Positions 23,078-31,646 of a DNA stretch of 64,000 bases are shown piece by piece. The notes beneath the pieces were generated by a model. The model was not told where the DNA came from. It worked only from the letters and a program-made list of their open reading frames with translations, and ran no database searches. The stretch is from Streptomyces puniciscabiei (GTDB lineage Bacteria > Actinomycetota > Actinomycetes > Streptomycetales > Streptomycetaceae), in contig NZ_VFNX01000006.1 in NCBI RefSeq assembly GCF_006715785.1, forward strand, positions 62,001 to 126,000. Reading direction: 5' to 3'. Made by a program: the position numbers and the translations under genes. Position 1 is the first letter of the stretch. The number at the start of each line of letters is the position of its first letter.

Positions 23078-24677
23078 GTGCCCCCTCAGTCCCCCGACTC
23101 GCCGACCGCGCCGCCGCCGTCCCTCACCGAGGTCGAGCCCTACGGCGTCGAGCGCATCCCCGACGCGGACCGCACCGCGACCCCGCTGGACCTCTTCCGG
23201 GTCGCCTTCGGGGGCGCCAACACCTTCTCCACCTGCGTGCTCGGCGCGTTCCCGATCCTGTTCGGGCTCTCCTTCCGGCAGGGACTCGCGGCCACCGTCC
23301 TCGGTGTCGTGGCGGGTGCCCTGATCCTGTGCCCGATGGCCGTGTTCGGTCCCGTCAACGGCACCAACAACGCGGTCTCGTCCTCCGCGCACCTGGGCGT
23401 GCACGGCCGGGTGGTCGGTTCGTTCCTGTCCCTGCTGACGGCCGTCGCGTTCTTCTCCATCTCGGTGTGGAGCTCGGGCGACGCCCTGGTCGGTGGCGCG
23501 CACCGGCTGTTCGGCCTGGACCGCGGCACCCTGTCGTACGTCGTCGCGTACGCCCTGTTCGCCGGGCTGGTGCTCGCGGTGTGCGTCTACGGCTTCCGGT
23601 TCATGCTGTTCGTCAACAAGATCGCGGTGACCTCGGCAACCGTGCTCTTCCTGCTCGGCGCGTTCGCCTTCGCCGGTGACTTCGACCCGTCGTACGCCGG
23701 TGTGTTCACGGCCTCGGCGGACGCGGCGACGAAGGCCCCCCAGTCGGCGTTCTGGCCGTCGTTCATCGGGGCGTCCCTGATCGTGCTGTCCAACCCGGTG
23801 TCGTTCGGCGCGTTCCTCGGCGACTGGTCGCGCTACATCCCGGCCGGGACCCCGCGCCGCCGGGTGGTCGGCGCCGCGTTCCTGTCCCAGATCGCGACCC
23901 TGCTGCCGTTCGTCTTCGGCCTGGCGACCGCGAGCATCATCGCGACGAAGGCGCCGAAGTACGTCGACCCGGCCGCGCCCGACTTCGTGGGCGGGCTGCT
24001 GGCGATCTCGCCGAGCTGGTTCTTCCTGCCGGTGTGTCTGCTCGCCCTGATCGGCGGCATGTCGACGGGCACGACCTCGCTGTACGGCACCGGCCTGGAC
24101 TTCTCCTCGGTGTTCCCGAGGCTGTCCCGCGTGCAGGCGACGCTGCTGGTCGGCGTGGTGTCCATCGCGTTCATCTTCGTCGGCCGGTTCGGCCTGGACC
24201 TCGTGCAGTCGATCTCGACGTTCGCCACGATGATCATCACCTGCACCACGCCGTGGATGGTCGTCATGATGCTCGGCTTCTACACCCGCCGCGGCTGGCG
24301 ACCCGGACGCGCTGCAGGTCTTCAACCGCCGTCAGCACGGCGGCCGCTACTGGTTCGCGCACGGCTGGAACTGGCGCGGTATGACCGCCTGGTGGGTGGC
24401 GGCGGTGCTCGGCGTGCTGTTCACGAACATCCCGGGTCAGTTCGTCGGCCCGCTGGGGAACCTGGCGAACGGGGTCGACATCAGCCTGCCGCTGTCGCTC
24501 GCGGTGGCCGCCGTCCTGTTCCTGACGCTGCTGCGGCTGTTCCCCGAGCCCCGGGCGGCGTACGGGCCCGAGGGCGCCCGGCTGGTGCCCACGGTCGACG
24601 TCCCGGTGCCTCGAATCACCGGCCCCGGTGCCTCGACGACGGCTCGCGAAGGGGCCGTTGACACATCCGTGCCCTAG
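23078..24677 (+). pseudogene. NCS1-type purine-cytosine permease, frameshifted
   Basis: From GTG 23078 the frame encodes a nucleobase:cation symporter-1 protein, with the N-terminal motif ERIPDADRTATPLDLFRVAFGGAN and about ten membrane helices, as far as FYTRRGW near 24299. The normal continuation (DPDALQVFNRRQHGGRYWF) then appears in another frame and runs to the stop at 24677. Two bases appear to be missing where related proteins read GWYDPDAL. A single 2-bp lesion in otherwise intact sequence means either a very recent pseudogene or a sequencing error. The stop TAG is part of the left end of a MITE-like element. Confidence 0.85.
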
Positions 24678-24787
24678 GCACTGTCGTCGAACTCCCTCCC
24701 CCAGCCTTCGGCCGGGGGACCCCCAGAGCACGCACCTGACGCCGCAGGGCCGCCCTCCGGGCGACGACGGGAGTTCGACAGGACCTA
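24674..24787. mobile_element. MITE-like element 1, CTAG-flanked
   Basis: A 114-bp element bounded by CTAG on both sides. Its ends form imperfect terminal inverted repeats (left CTAGGCACTGTCGTCGAACT, right complement CTAGGTCCTGTCGAACTCCC). The inside has a hairpin CCCCCAGCCTTCGGCCGGGGG. About 75 bp of the core is nearly identical to the right part of element 2 at 48.85 kb. No transposase is encoded. CTAG targeting with a TA or CTAG duplication is known for some IS5-family groups, so an IS5-type transposase could mobilise it in trans (inferred). Confidence 0.75.
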
Positions 24788-24971
24788 GCCCTCCGCGTCC
24801 GGCGCGTCCGCACACGACGGCCTCCGCGCGGACGAGCGGACCGACCGTGTCCGTTCCGACGGCGGCGGCCCGGACTCCGGACCGGGCGGCCACCCGCCGC
24901 CGAAGGCCCCGGCTACCCGCCAGTATCGTCGGGCTGCACGCGTACTCAGCGACGAGAGGCGGGACGGCCGG

Positions 24972-26141
24972 ATGGCGAAGCACTGGGCGGACTTCCAGTA
25001 CGAGATCTATCTGAACGGGATGACGGGTGCCGTGCCCCGGCTCCCCACCGACCCGACCCGGCTGGAGGAACTGGCCGAACACCGGCTCGGTCCGGGCCCG
25101 GTGGGCTATGTGGCGGGAAGCGCGGGCGACGGCAGCACGGCCCATGCGAACCGGGCCGCGCTCGCCCGGCGCCGGATCGTGCCGCGCATGCTGCGCGACG
25201 TGGCCGAGCGCGATCTGTCGGTCGAGGTGCTGGGCAGGGCCCTGCCTGCGCCGCTGGCACTGGCGCCCGTCGGCGTGCTGTCGATCATGCATCCGGACGC
25301 CGAGTCCGCCGCCGCCCGCGCCGCCGCCGTGCAGGGCGTGCCGTACATCCTCTCCTCGGCGTCGAGCACACCGATGGAGCAGGTCGCCGAGGCGATGGGG
25401 GACGCCGAGCGCTGGTTCCAGCTGTACTGGGGCAAGGATCGCGAGGTGACACGGAGTTTCCTGAGCCGGGCGAAGGCCGCCGGGTTCTCGGTGCTCGTGG
25501 TCACCCTGGACACCCCGCTGCTGGCCTGGCGGCCGCGCGATCTGGACCAGGCGTATCTGCCGTTCCTGCACGGGGTGGGCACCGCGAACTACTTCACCGA
25601 CCCGGCGTTCCAGGCGGGGCTCGCGCGGCCCGTGCACGAGGACCCGAACGCGGCGGTGCTGCACTTCCTCGGCCTGTTCGGGGACGCCGGCCACACCTGG
25701 CCGGACCTGGCGTTCCTGCGGGAGCACTGGGACGGCCCGATCGTGCTCAAGGGCGTCCTGCACCCGGACGACGCCCGGCTCGCCGCCGACGCCGGAGTGG
25801 ACGGCGTGGTGGTCTCCAACCACGGCGGCCGGCAGGTGGCCGGCTCGGTCGCCGCGGCCGACGCGCTTCCCCGGGTCGCGGACGCGGTCGGCGACCGGCT
25901 GACGGTGCTGTTCGACAGCGGGGTGCGCACCGGCGACGACATGTTCAAGGCGCTGGCCCTCGGCGCGCGCGCCGTGCTCCTCGGGCGGCCGTACGTCTAC
26001 GGGCTCGGGCTGGACGGGCAGGCGGGCGTGGAGCATGTCATCCGGTGCGTGCTGGCGGAGTTCGACCTGACGCTCGCCCTGTCGGGGCACACCGGCCCGG
26101 GCACGGTGACCCGGGCGGACCTGGTCGAGGAGCCGAACTGA
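24972..26141 (+). CDS. Lactate 2-monooxygenase (FMN-dependent alpha-hydroxy-acid oxidase family)
   Basis: A 389-aa TIM-barrel flavoprotein. It begins MAKHWADFQYEIYLNGM, the usual start of actinobacterial lactate monooxygenases. Catalytic and FMN-binding motifs are visible: APVGVLSIMHPDAE, LYWGKDREV, the Lys in IVLKGVLH, and SNHGGRQ with the active-site His and Arg. FDSGVRTGDD and ALGARAVLLGRPY form the phosphate site. Members oxidise L-lactate to acetate, CO2 and water. The length is normal for the family. It is a single gene with its own upstream region and no visible operon partner. Confidence 0.9.
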   Translation: MAKHWADFQYEIYLNGMTGAVPRLPTDPTRLEELAEHRLGPGPVGYVAGSAGDGSTAHANRAALARRRIVPRMLRDVAERDLSVEVLGRALPAPLALAPVGVLSIMHPDAESAAARAAAVQGVPYILSSASSTPMEQVAEAMGDAERWFQLYWGKDREVTRSFLSRAKAAGFSVLVVTLDTPLLAWRPRDLDQAYLPFLHGVGTANYFTDPAFQAGLARPVHEDPNAAVLHFLGLFGDAGHTWPDLAFLREHWDGPIVLKGVLHPDDARLAADAGVDGVVVSNHGGRQVAGSVAAADALPRVADAVGDRLTVLFDSGVRTGDDMFKALALGARAVLLGRPYVYGLGLDGQAGVEHVIRCVLAEFDLTLALSGHTGPGTVTRADLVEEPN

Positions 26142-26205
26142 CCATGTCCGCCAAGCGCTCCGCGGGGGTGCCGCGAAGCGCTGTCCCGAGTGCCGCGACA
26201 GGTCG

Positions 26206-27936
26206 TCAGGCGTCTGCTGCGCCGTCTCGGCCGGTCGAGCAGTTCCCCGCGCCCCGTCGGGGTGCTTCGGTACCGGCGATGGAGAGCGAGCCCGGGCTCG
26301 CCGAGGACGCGTCGGTCACCCAGCGCTGCCCGGCGGAGCCGTCGCGGACCTTGACCACGAGGTCGGTGCCCGGGCTGTCGGCGGTGGTGGCGAGGGCCAG
26401 GGACCGGTCCCAGCGGGGCAGCAACTCGCCCTGCGCGGTGAGGTCGTAACGCACGTCGTCACCCCGCTGCGCGCCCGCGTCCGCGCAGGTGCCGAGGATC
26501 ACCACCCCGGCGTCGGCGTGCGAGTCCAGGCACAGCCCCGGGGCGGCCGCGCTGCGCAGGCGTCCGTCGGCCTCGTACGTCCACTGCTGGGTCGGTGCCG
26601 AGGAGCAGACGGCGAGGGCCGCGCCCGCACCGGCCTTCGGTGCGCCCTTGATGTCCAGGCACAGGTCGGCGGCGGCGGTGCGCAGCCGGGTGGGGCGGCC
26701 GGCGGCGGGCAGCCCCACGGTGCCGGGCGCGGTGGCGGAGGCGGGCGGGGACTGGCCGGCGGCGCTGCCGGGGACCGCGCTGGTGGAGGCGACCGGGTCG
26801 GTGCCGTCGCCACCGTCCGGCCACACGCTGATCGCGAGGACGGTCGCGAGCAACCCCGCCGAGGCCACACCGACGCCGGTGAGCAGGGTCCTGGACGACC
26901 AGGCGGTGCCGGGGATCCGGGCGAGCGGTCCGGGCTCGCCGCCGCGCCGCCGGCCACGGGACACCGGGACGCCGGTCCGGGGTTCGCCGTCGGCGCGCCG
27001 CCGGGTGCCGGGCAGGGCGGCGCGGGCGAGCAGGCCGGGCCGGTCACCGCCGCGCCGGCGTCCGCCGGAGCGCCGGGAGCCACCGCGGCCACGGGCGGTA
27101 CCTGGGCGGCGGCCGGGGCGCGAGTCGAGGTAGCGGCGGGCGCCCCAGCCGAGCACGGCCTCGGCGAGCAGCACGCCCAACGCGGCATCGGCGTGGCCCA
27201 GTTGCTCGGCGGCGTGCCGGCAGTAGGAACAGGCGGACAGATGTTCCTGGACGTCGGGCAGCAGGGCGCCGCCACGCCGGATCGGAACGTCGAGGAGTCG
27301 GTTGTAGTAGCGGCATTCCTGGCCGGGAGCGAGTTCCCGGTGGGCGCGTACCAGGCCTTCCCGGAATTTCTCGCGCGCCTGTTCCAGTGCGGCCGTCGCG
27401 CTCTCGACGTCCACGCCGAGCACTCCGGCGGGAACGGTTATCGGTTCGGCCTCGACCTCGATGTGCCAGAGCAGGGCCTGCTCCAGCCGGGGAAGGGCAT
27501 GGAATGAGCGGTCGGAGAGGGCACGGTTTTCCGGTATCAGCGTCTTCGCGGCGCGCATACCGCGGCCGCCGGCGGGTTTTCCGAGTCCGGGCAGTACGGC
27601 GGTGATCCGGTCGGTGCCGGACCAGTTGACGACCGTGTCCCGGACCGCCACGAGCAGCCGGGGCCGCAGCGCCTCCGCGGGTTCGCCGAGCGCGAGCCGG
27701 CCCAGAACCTGGTGGAAGGCGGTGGCGGTGACCATGTGGGCGAGCGGCCCGGTCAGGGCCAGGCAGATGACCGCATACTCGTGCGCCGGCTGCCAGTGCC
27801 GGGCCATCAGCAGGGCGGCGGACCGGGAGGCCTCCGCGTCGGATCCGGCCCGCAGTGGACCGGCGAGCGACTCGTCGGATTCCCCGGGGTCGCCGCCCGG
27901 CGGATAGAGGGGACGAGGGGGGTGGGGGGTGGGCAC
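26206..27936 (-). CDS. Membrane protein with sigma-like region, HxxxCxxC zinc motif and ricin-type lectin domain (copy 1)
   Basis: A 576-aa protein. Residues about 45-215 are helical and resemble the region 2/region 4 layout of ECF sigma factors (LPRLEQALLWHIEVEAEPI, then EQAREKFREGLVRAHRELAPGQ). At 231-239 comes HLSACSYC, the HxxxCxxC zinc motif of anti-sigma factors. An Arg/Gly-rich linker follows, then one TM helix (about 351-371) and an outside ricin-type beta-trefoil (about 415-545), with CLDIKGAPKAGAGAALAVCS, QQWTY and CLDSHADAG repeats. The GTG start at 27936 has AAAGGAA 8 nt upstream. A longer paralogue with the same order lies at 40325-42745. The function is unknown; it looks like a one-piece surface sensor. 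Confidence 0.82.
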   Translation of the reverse strand: MPTPHPPRPLYPPGGDPGESDESLAGPLRAGSDAEASRSAALLMARHWQPAHEYAVICLALTGPLAHMVTATAFHQVLGRLALGEPAEALRPRLLVAVRDTVVNWSGTDRITAVLPGLGKPAGGRGMRAAKTLIPENRALSDRSFHALPRLEQALLWHIEVEAEPITVPAGVLGVDVESATAALEQAREKFREGLVRAHRELAPGQECRYYNRLLDVPIRRGGALLPDVQEHLSACSYCRHAAEQLGHADAALGVLLAEAVLGWGARRYLDSRPGRRPGTARGRGGSRRSGGRRRGGDRPGLLARAALPGTRRRADGEPRTGVPVSRGRRRGGEPGPLARIPGTAWSSRTLLTGVGVASAGLLATVLAISVWPDGGDGTDPVASTSAVPGSAAGQSPPASATAPGTVGLPAAGRPTRLRTAAADLCLDIKGAPKAGAGAALAVCSSAPTQQWTYEADGRLRSAAAPGLCLDSHADAGVVILGTCADAGAQRGDDVRYDLTAQGELLPRWDRSLALATTADSPGTDLVVKVRDGSAGQRWVTDASSASPGSLSIAGTEAPRRGAGNCSTGRDGAADA

Positions 27937-28448
27937 TGAGCGGGTTCCTTTGGTGCGACGTGCGTTGATGCGTACCTCTGCGCCGCGCGGGGAAGGAATG
28001 GGCCGGCGCTCGGCCGGTGAAGTTCGGCAACTGCCGGAAGAACTCCGGATCTTACCCCCCGCACGGCCGTTTCAACCCTTGCACAACTTCCACACGAGCA
28101 ACAGGGCACCCGCACAATCTCGACCGTTTTGAAAGAAAGTCAGAAAGCCGCCATGCGGCTGGCCTCTGCCAGTTCCCCTGGACCGGTTTTCGGTATTTCG
28201 TGCGCCCCGTGTGAAGGACGCGCACAGAGCGGCGGGGCCGCGCACGCTTCCGGGGCGTGCGGGCCGGTAGTGAACTGGGACCGGCCCCTTGGAAGGCCAC
28301 GCGCGGGACGGCGGGCCCTCCCGCGCGAAACCGCCGCCGGCCCCGTTCCTCCCGCCCTCGGCCGGCGGCCCCGCCCACCCTGCCCCGGCCGGCGGCCCCG
28401 GCGGCTTCCCCCGCCGGCCGGGGCGGGACGGGTCCTCATGAGGCCCGC
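27937..28448. other. Gene-free stretch upstream of ricin-domain gene and downstream of toxin gene
   Basis: A 512-bp non-coding stretch. It contains a possible minus-strand promoter for the 27936 gene (TTGAAA at 28075-28070, TAAGAT at 28054-28049, short 15-nt spacer), a hairpin with arms CGCACGC/GCGTGCG at 28241-28261, and a GC-rich terminator at 28383-28423. No gene is supported. Confidence 0.55.
28383..28423 (-). terminator. Terminator of the Fic/RHH operon
   Basis: Perfect 12-bp arms CCCCGGCCGGCG and CGCCGGCCGGGG around a 17-nt loop, 25 bp after the end of the toxin-like gene. Confidence 0.7.
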
Positions 28449-28826
28449 TCAGATCTGCCAGGACCGCAGCCGGTCGGCGGCGCCGTACACGTCGGTCTTG
28501 CCGGAGATCAGGTCGCGGGCGAGGTCGACGAGGGCGCCGTAGGGCGGGTCGATGCCGACGCCGCTGACGAACATGTAGGCCACGGCGGTCGCGCAGGCGA
28601 AGCGGGCGTTGGCCGCGGGCAGCGGCTTGAGCAGGGCGAGGGTGTGCAGCAGGGCTGCGGCCCGCCAGGCGGGGTCGGAGTCCACGCCGAGCCGGGGCGG
28701 ATCCACGCGGTGCCGGGCGACGGCGGCGACCAGAGCGGAGAAGTCGTCGACCGCGGGCTGGTCGGGCAGGACCTCCTCATGGCGCTGGAGCAGCCAGGGG
28801 ACGTCGATGTGGATGACGGAGGGCAT
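28449..28826 (-). CDS. Fic/Doc-family toxin-like protein with degenerate active site
   Basis: A 125-aa all-helical protein of the size of Doc toxins. The Fic signature HxFx(D/E)xNKR is degenerate. The matching segment reads KPLPAANARFA (residues 67-77), so the catalytic His is Lys and the acidic metal ligand is Ala; Asn73 and Arg75 remain. Classical AMP-transfer or Doc kinase activity is therefore doubtful. ATG 28826 lies 3 bp after the stop of an RHH antitoxin gene, giving the usual antitoxin-first operon. Confidence 0.75.
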   Translation of the reverse strand: MPSVIHIDVPWLLQRHEEVLPDQPAVDDFSALVAAVARHRVDPPRLGVDSDPAWRAAALLHTLALLKPLPAANARFACATAVAYMFVSGVGIDPPYGALVDLARDLISGKTDVYGAADRLRSWQI

Positions 28827-28829
28827 GCG

Positions 28830-29069
28830 TCAGGCGGCCTCGTCCTTCGCTGCGGGCTCGTCGTCGGGGAAGGCCGCGGCGAACTCCTCGGCGTGCGCGG
28901 CGAAGAACTGCCGGAAGGCCGCGGCGCCCTCCTGCAGGGCCCGGTGCCGGGCTATGTCGGCGGCGGCGGCCTCGCGCACGAGGGCTTTCATGGACGTACC
29001 GCGCTCCTTGGCGATCTGCCGCAGGTCCTCGAGTTCCCGTTCGCTGAACTCCACGTTGAGAGCTGGCAT
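28830..29069 (-). CDS. Ribbon-helix-helix antitoxin partner of the Fic-like gene
   Basis: A 79-aa protein. The N-terminal part (MPALNVEFSERELEDLRQIAKERGTSMKALVREA in outline) has the RHH order: a beta strand, helix 1, the RGTSM turn and helix 2. An acidic, Phe-rich tail (about 50-79) would cover the toxin. ATG 29069 was chosen because upstream codons lack a ribosome site. A near-palindrome lies 11-25 bp upstream of the start. Confidence 0.8.
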   Translation of the reverse strand: MPALNVEFSERELEDLRQIAKERGTSMKALVREAAAADIARHRALQEGAAAFRQFFAAHAEEFAAAFPDDEPAAKDEAA

Positions 29070-29079
29070 GCCCCTCACC

Positions 29080-29094
29080 GTACCGCGCGGGTAC
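29080..29094. promoter_or_regulatory. Probable autoregulatory operator of the antitoxin operon
   Basis: GTACCGCGCGGGTAC is a dyad with 5-bp arms (GTACC/GGTAC). It is embedded between CTCACCGTA and CTCACCCGTA direct repeats, just before the antitoxin start. RHH antitoxins commonly bind such sites. Confidence 0.5.
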
Positions 29095-29268
29095 TCACCC
29101 GTAAATATCGCCAGGTCAAGCACCCTTTTCCGTGGTACCAGCGAGGCCCGAGAACGATGTCCGATTCCCGCCGGTCAGCGGGCGCCCGGCGCAGCAGACT
29201 CGGCAGCACGGGCGAGGCCGGCGATCGAGACGGACATAGTCGGCACATGAGACACAAGGAGCACCCCG

Positions 29269-29781
29269 ATGAGCACACGCGCCGTCCACACCGTTCATCC
29301 GAGCCCGCTGGGCGACCTGTCGCTGACCGGCGCGGTCTCGCCGACGGGCGGCCTGGCGCTCTGCTCGCTCGCCATGCCGGGGCAGCGCGGCGCGCCCGCC
29401 GTCCGCGCCGAGGACCGTGACGACGGACCGTTCGCCGAGGCGCACCGGCAACTGGACGCCTACTTCGCGGGCCGCCGCACCCGATTCGAGCTGCCGCTCG
29501 TCGCCACCGGCACCCCGTTCCAGCGGGCGGTGTGGCAGGCCCTGGAGGACATCCCCTACGGCACGACGACCACGTACGGCGAGCTGGCCGCCCGGCTGGG
29601 CGTGCCGCGCGCCGATCTGCGCGCGGTGGGCCGGGCGCTCGGCGCCAACCCCCTTCTGCTCGTGCGCCCCTGCCACCGGGTGATCGGGGCGGACGGCTCG
29701 ATGCGCGGGTACGCGGCCGGAGTCGAGCGCAAGCTGTGGCTGCTCACGCACGAGGGTGCGCTGCAGCCGGCCCTCGTGTGA
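29269..29781 (+). CDS. ogt: Methylated-DNA--protein-cysteine S-methyltransferase (Ogt/MGMT)
   Basis: A 170-aa suicide DNA-repair protein. It has the acceptor Cys in PCHRVIG, the helix-turn-helix segment [15 protein letters not shown] and the [11 protein letters not shown] turn. The C-terminal [15 protein letters not shown] is conserved. It transfers the methyl group from O6-methylguanine to its own Cys. The ribosome site AGGAG is 8 nt before ATG. It stands alone, next to a degraded glycosidase gene. Confidence 0.92.
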   Translation: MSTRAVHTVHPSPLGDLSLTGAVSPTGGLALCSLAMPGQRGAPAVRAEDRDDGPFAEAHRQLDAYFAGRRTRFELPLVATGTPFQRAVWQALEDIPYGTTTTYGELAARLGVPRADLRAVGRALGANPLLLVRPCHRVIGADGSMRGYAAGVERKLWLLTHEGALQPALV

Positions 29782-29838
29782 GGGAGGCGGTCGGGGCGCT
29801 GCCCTCCTCCCCACCCGGTCTTCCCGGCACGGAGCCGC

Positions 29839-31381
29839 TCAGGGGGTGTCACACGTCCAGCCGGCTGATCCGTACGCTCCCTTCGCCTGCCCAGGAGCGG
29901 CGCTCGTGAGGGTCAGTCGCAGCCGGGAGCCCCGTACCGCGTCGAAGGTGATCACCGTCGGGCTGTCCGAAGCGGTGGCCCACTCCGCCTTGGCACCCGT
30001 GACAGGGACGTGGGCACGCCCGTCCCACACGGCCACCTCGGCCTTCGCGGGCAGCGCATGGGTGGTGTCGACGGTGAAGGAGACCGCGACCCGGTCGAAG
30101 CTCCGGGTGCGCCCGAAGTCCACCGAGACCCAGTTCTCGGCGCGTGCGCCGTTGAACGCGGGCGGCAGTGCGGTGGCCGCCTTGGCGAAGGCGTCGGACC
30201 AGCCGGCGGCGGGGTCGCCGTCGAGCATCGCGGCGGGCAGGGAGTCCGAACGGCCGGAGTAACTGGCGTCCGCGCAAGGGTAGTGCGTGGGCGACGGGTG
30301 CTCGGGCCGGAAGCCGGGTGCCGGGGTGCGGGCCGTCTCGCGCGCCGGGGTCGTGGACCCGCTCGCCGTACCGGTGCGCAGGCCGTCCGCCCGCGCGGTG
30401 ACCGTCAGCCGGCCCGGCTTCGTACCGGAGCGGACGATGGCGAGGGCGTTGCCGTGGAACGCGGTGCGGGTACTGGCCTGGTAGCGCTCGGCACTCTCCT
30501 CGCGGCCGTTGTCGACCCCGGCCAGGGAGCCGCCGGAGACGTCGAAGGCGATGAGGTGCTCGGCGTCGGGCACCACCACGCCGTGCGCGTCGACGATCTC
30601 GGCGGTGACGAAGACCAGTGAACGGCCGTCGGCCGCGAGCGAGTCGCGGTCGGCGGTGAGGCGTACGGCGTGCGCGGCGCCTGCCGTGCGCAGCGCATCG
30701 GTGGCGACCACCTTGCCGTCCCGCCGGGCCACCGCCTTCAACTCGCCCGGCTGGAACGGCACTTTCCAGGTCAGGTGCAGCTTGCCGGCGCTGCCGTTGG
30801 GGCTGGCGGGCGCGCCACGTGCACCGGTTCGGTGATCACGAGCCGGGCCTCGCGGTAGATGCCGCTGCCGGAGTACCAGTGGCTGCTCGGCAGCTGGTTC
30901 TGCACCTTGACCGCGAGCACGTCGGGCGTGCTGCCGCCGGTGTGCACGAGACCGGTGAGTAGGCGCCGTCGAACTCCGCCGAGATCCGCTTGCCCGCGTG
31001 AGCCGGCGGCAGGGTGAAGGCGAGCCGGTACCAGCCGAGGCCGCCCGGGAGGAAGCCGGTGCCGCTGGTGGTGCCGTGGTCGGTGGTGGGGGTCGGGGTC
31101 TGCTCGATGCTCCAGTCGTGCGGGACGGCGACCTCGCGCCAGGCCGAGTCGTCGTGGCCGGGATCGGCGGCCTGTGCGTAGGCGCCGGTGGGATGCGTGA
31201 TGCCGCCCGGGTCGACCAGGGCGAAGCGCCGGCCGTCCCGCAGGGGCACGGTGTGGCGTCCGCCGGTGCCCGCGGACGCCTCGGCGGCGGCCGAGGCCGG
31301 GGCGGCGGGGATGCTCAGCAGCGCTCAGGCCGCGGGTGTCGCGGTGGCGGCGACCAGAACCGATCGGCGAGTGACCGTCAT
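29839..31381 (-). pseudogene. Broken glycoside hydrolase family 2 (beta-galactosidase-like) gene
   Basis: The start at 31381 encodes a Tat-type signal (TRRSVL) interrupted by TGA at 31327-31325, after which the same frame continues. The sugar-binding domain (VPHDWSIEQTP, LGWYRLAFTLPP, AEFDGAY) breaks near 30960. A second piece (NQLPSSHWYSGSGIYREARL) ends near 30808, where it joins the far C-terminal part (HLTWKVPFQPGELKAVARRDG, then a DUF4982-like region and a discoidin-like C-terminus) in another frame. The catalytic barrel of several hundred residues is gone. It has at least three independent lesions and cannot make active enzyme. Confidence 0.9.
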
Positions 31382-31410
31382 GGCGGGTCTCCCTCATCAG
31401 GGCCCAGAAG

Positions 31411-31432
31411 TGCTCACAACTGATCGTGAGCA
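31411..31432 (-). promoter_or_regulatory. Inverted repeat upstream of the broken GH2 gene
   Basis: TGCTCAC (31411-31417) and GTGAGCA (31426-31432) pair perfectly with an 8-nt spacer, 30 bp upstream of the GH2 start. It looks like the operator of a sugar-responsive regulator and has outlived its gene. Confidence 0.55.
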
Positions 31433-31646
31433 AACAGATTCTGACGGGCTGGCATACGCGATCGTCAAGGGTCAGGACCCCCGAGACCTCCCCCACCGGC
31501 ACATCGGCCGGATTTCCTGCTTGACCGTGTTCGACCGAGCGGCCGGGGAGGCGGGGGTCGCGGGGTCACGGGAGTCCGCGAAGCACTACGCTGGAACACG
31601 AGAAGTGCCACCTGTTCACTGTGAGTGCGCGCTGGGAGCGGCGACG

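Noticed and set aside
24381..24677. Independent small membrane protein gene
   Set aside because: It is the C-terminal part of the upstream NCS1 permease, displaced by a frameshift near 24299.
28014..28448. RNA gene in the gap before the Fic operon
   Set aside because: Hairpins are present, but there is no tRNA- or known ncRNA-like fold, and the terminator explains the strongest one.
30836..31249. Independent 137-aa protein
   Set aside because: It is the sugar-binding N-terminal piece of the broken GH2 gene, not a separate gene.
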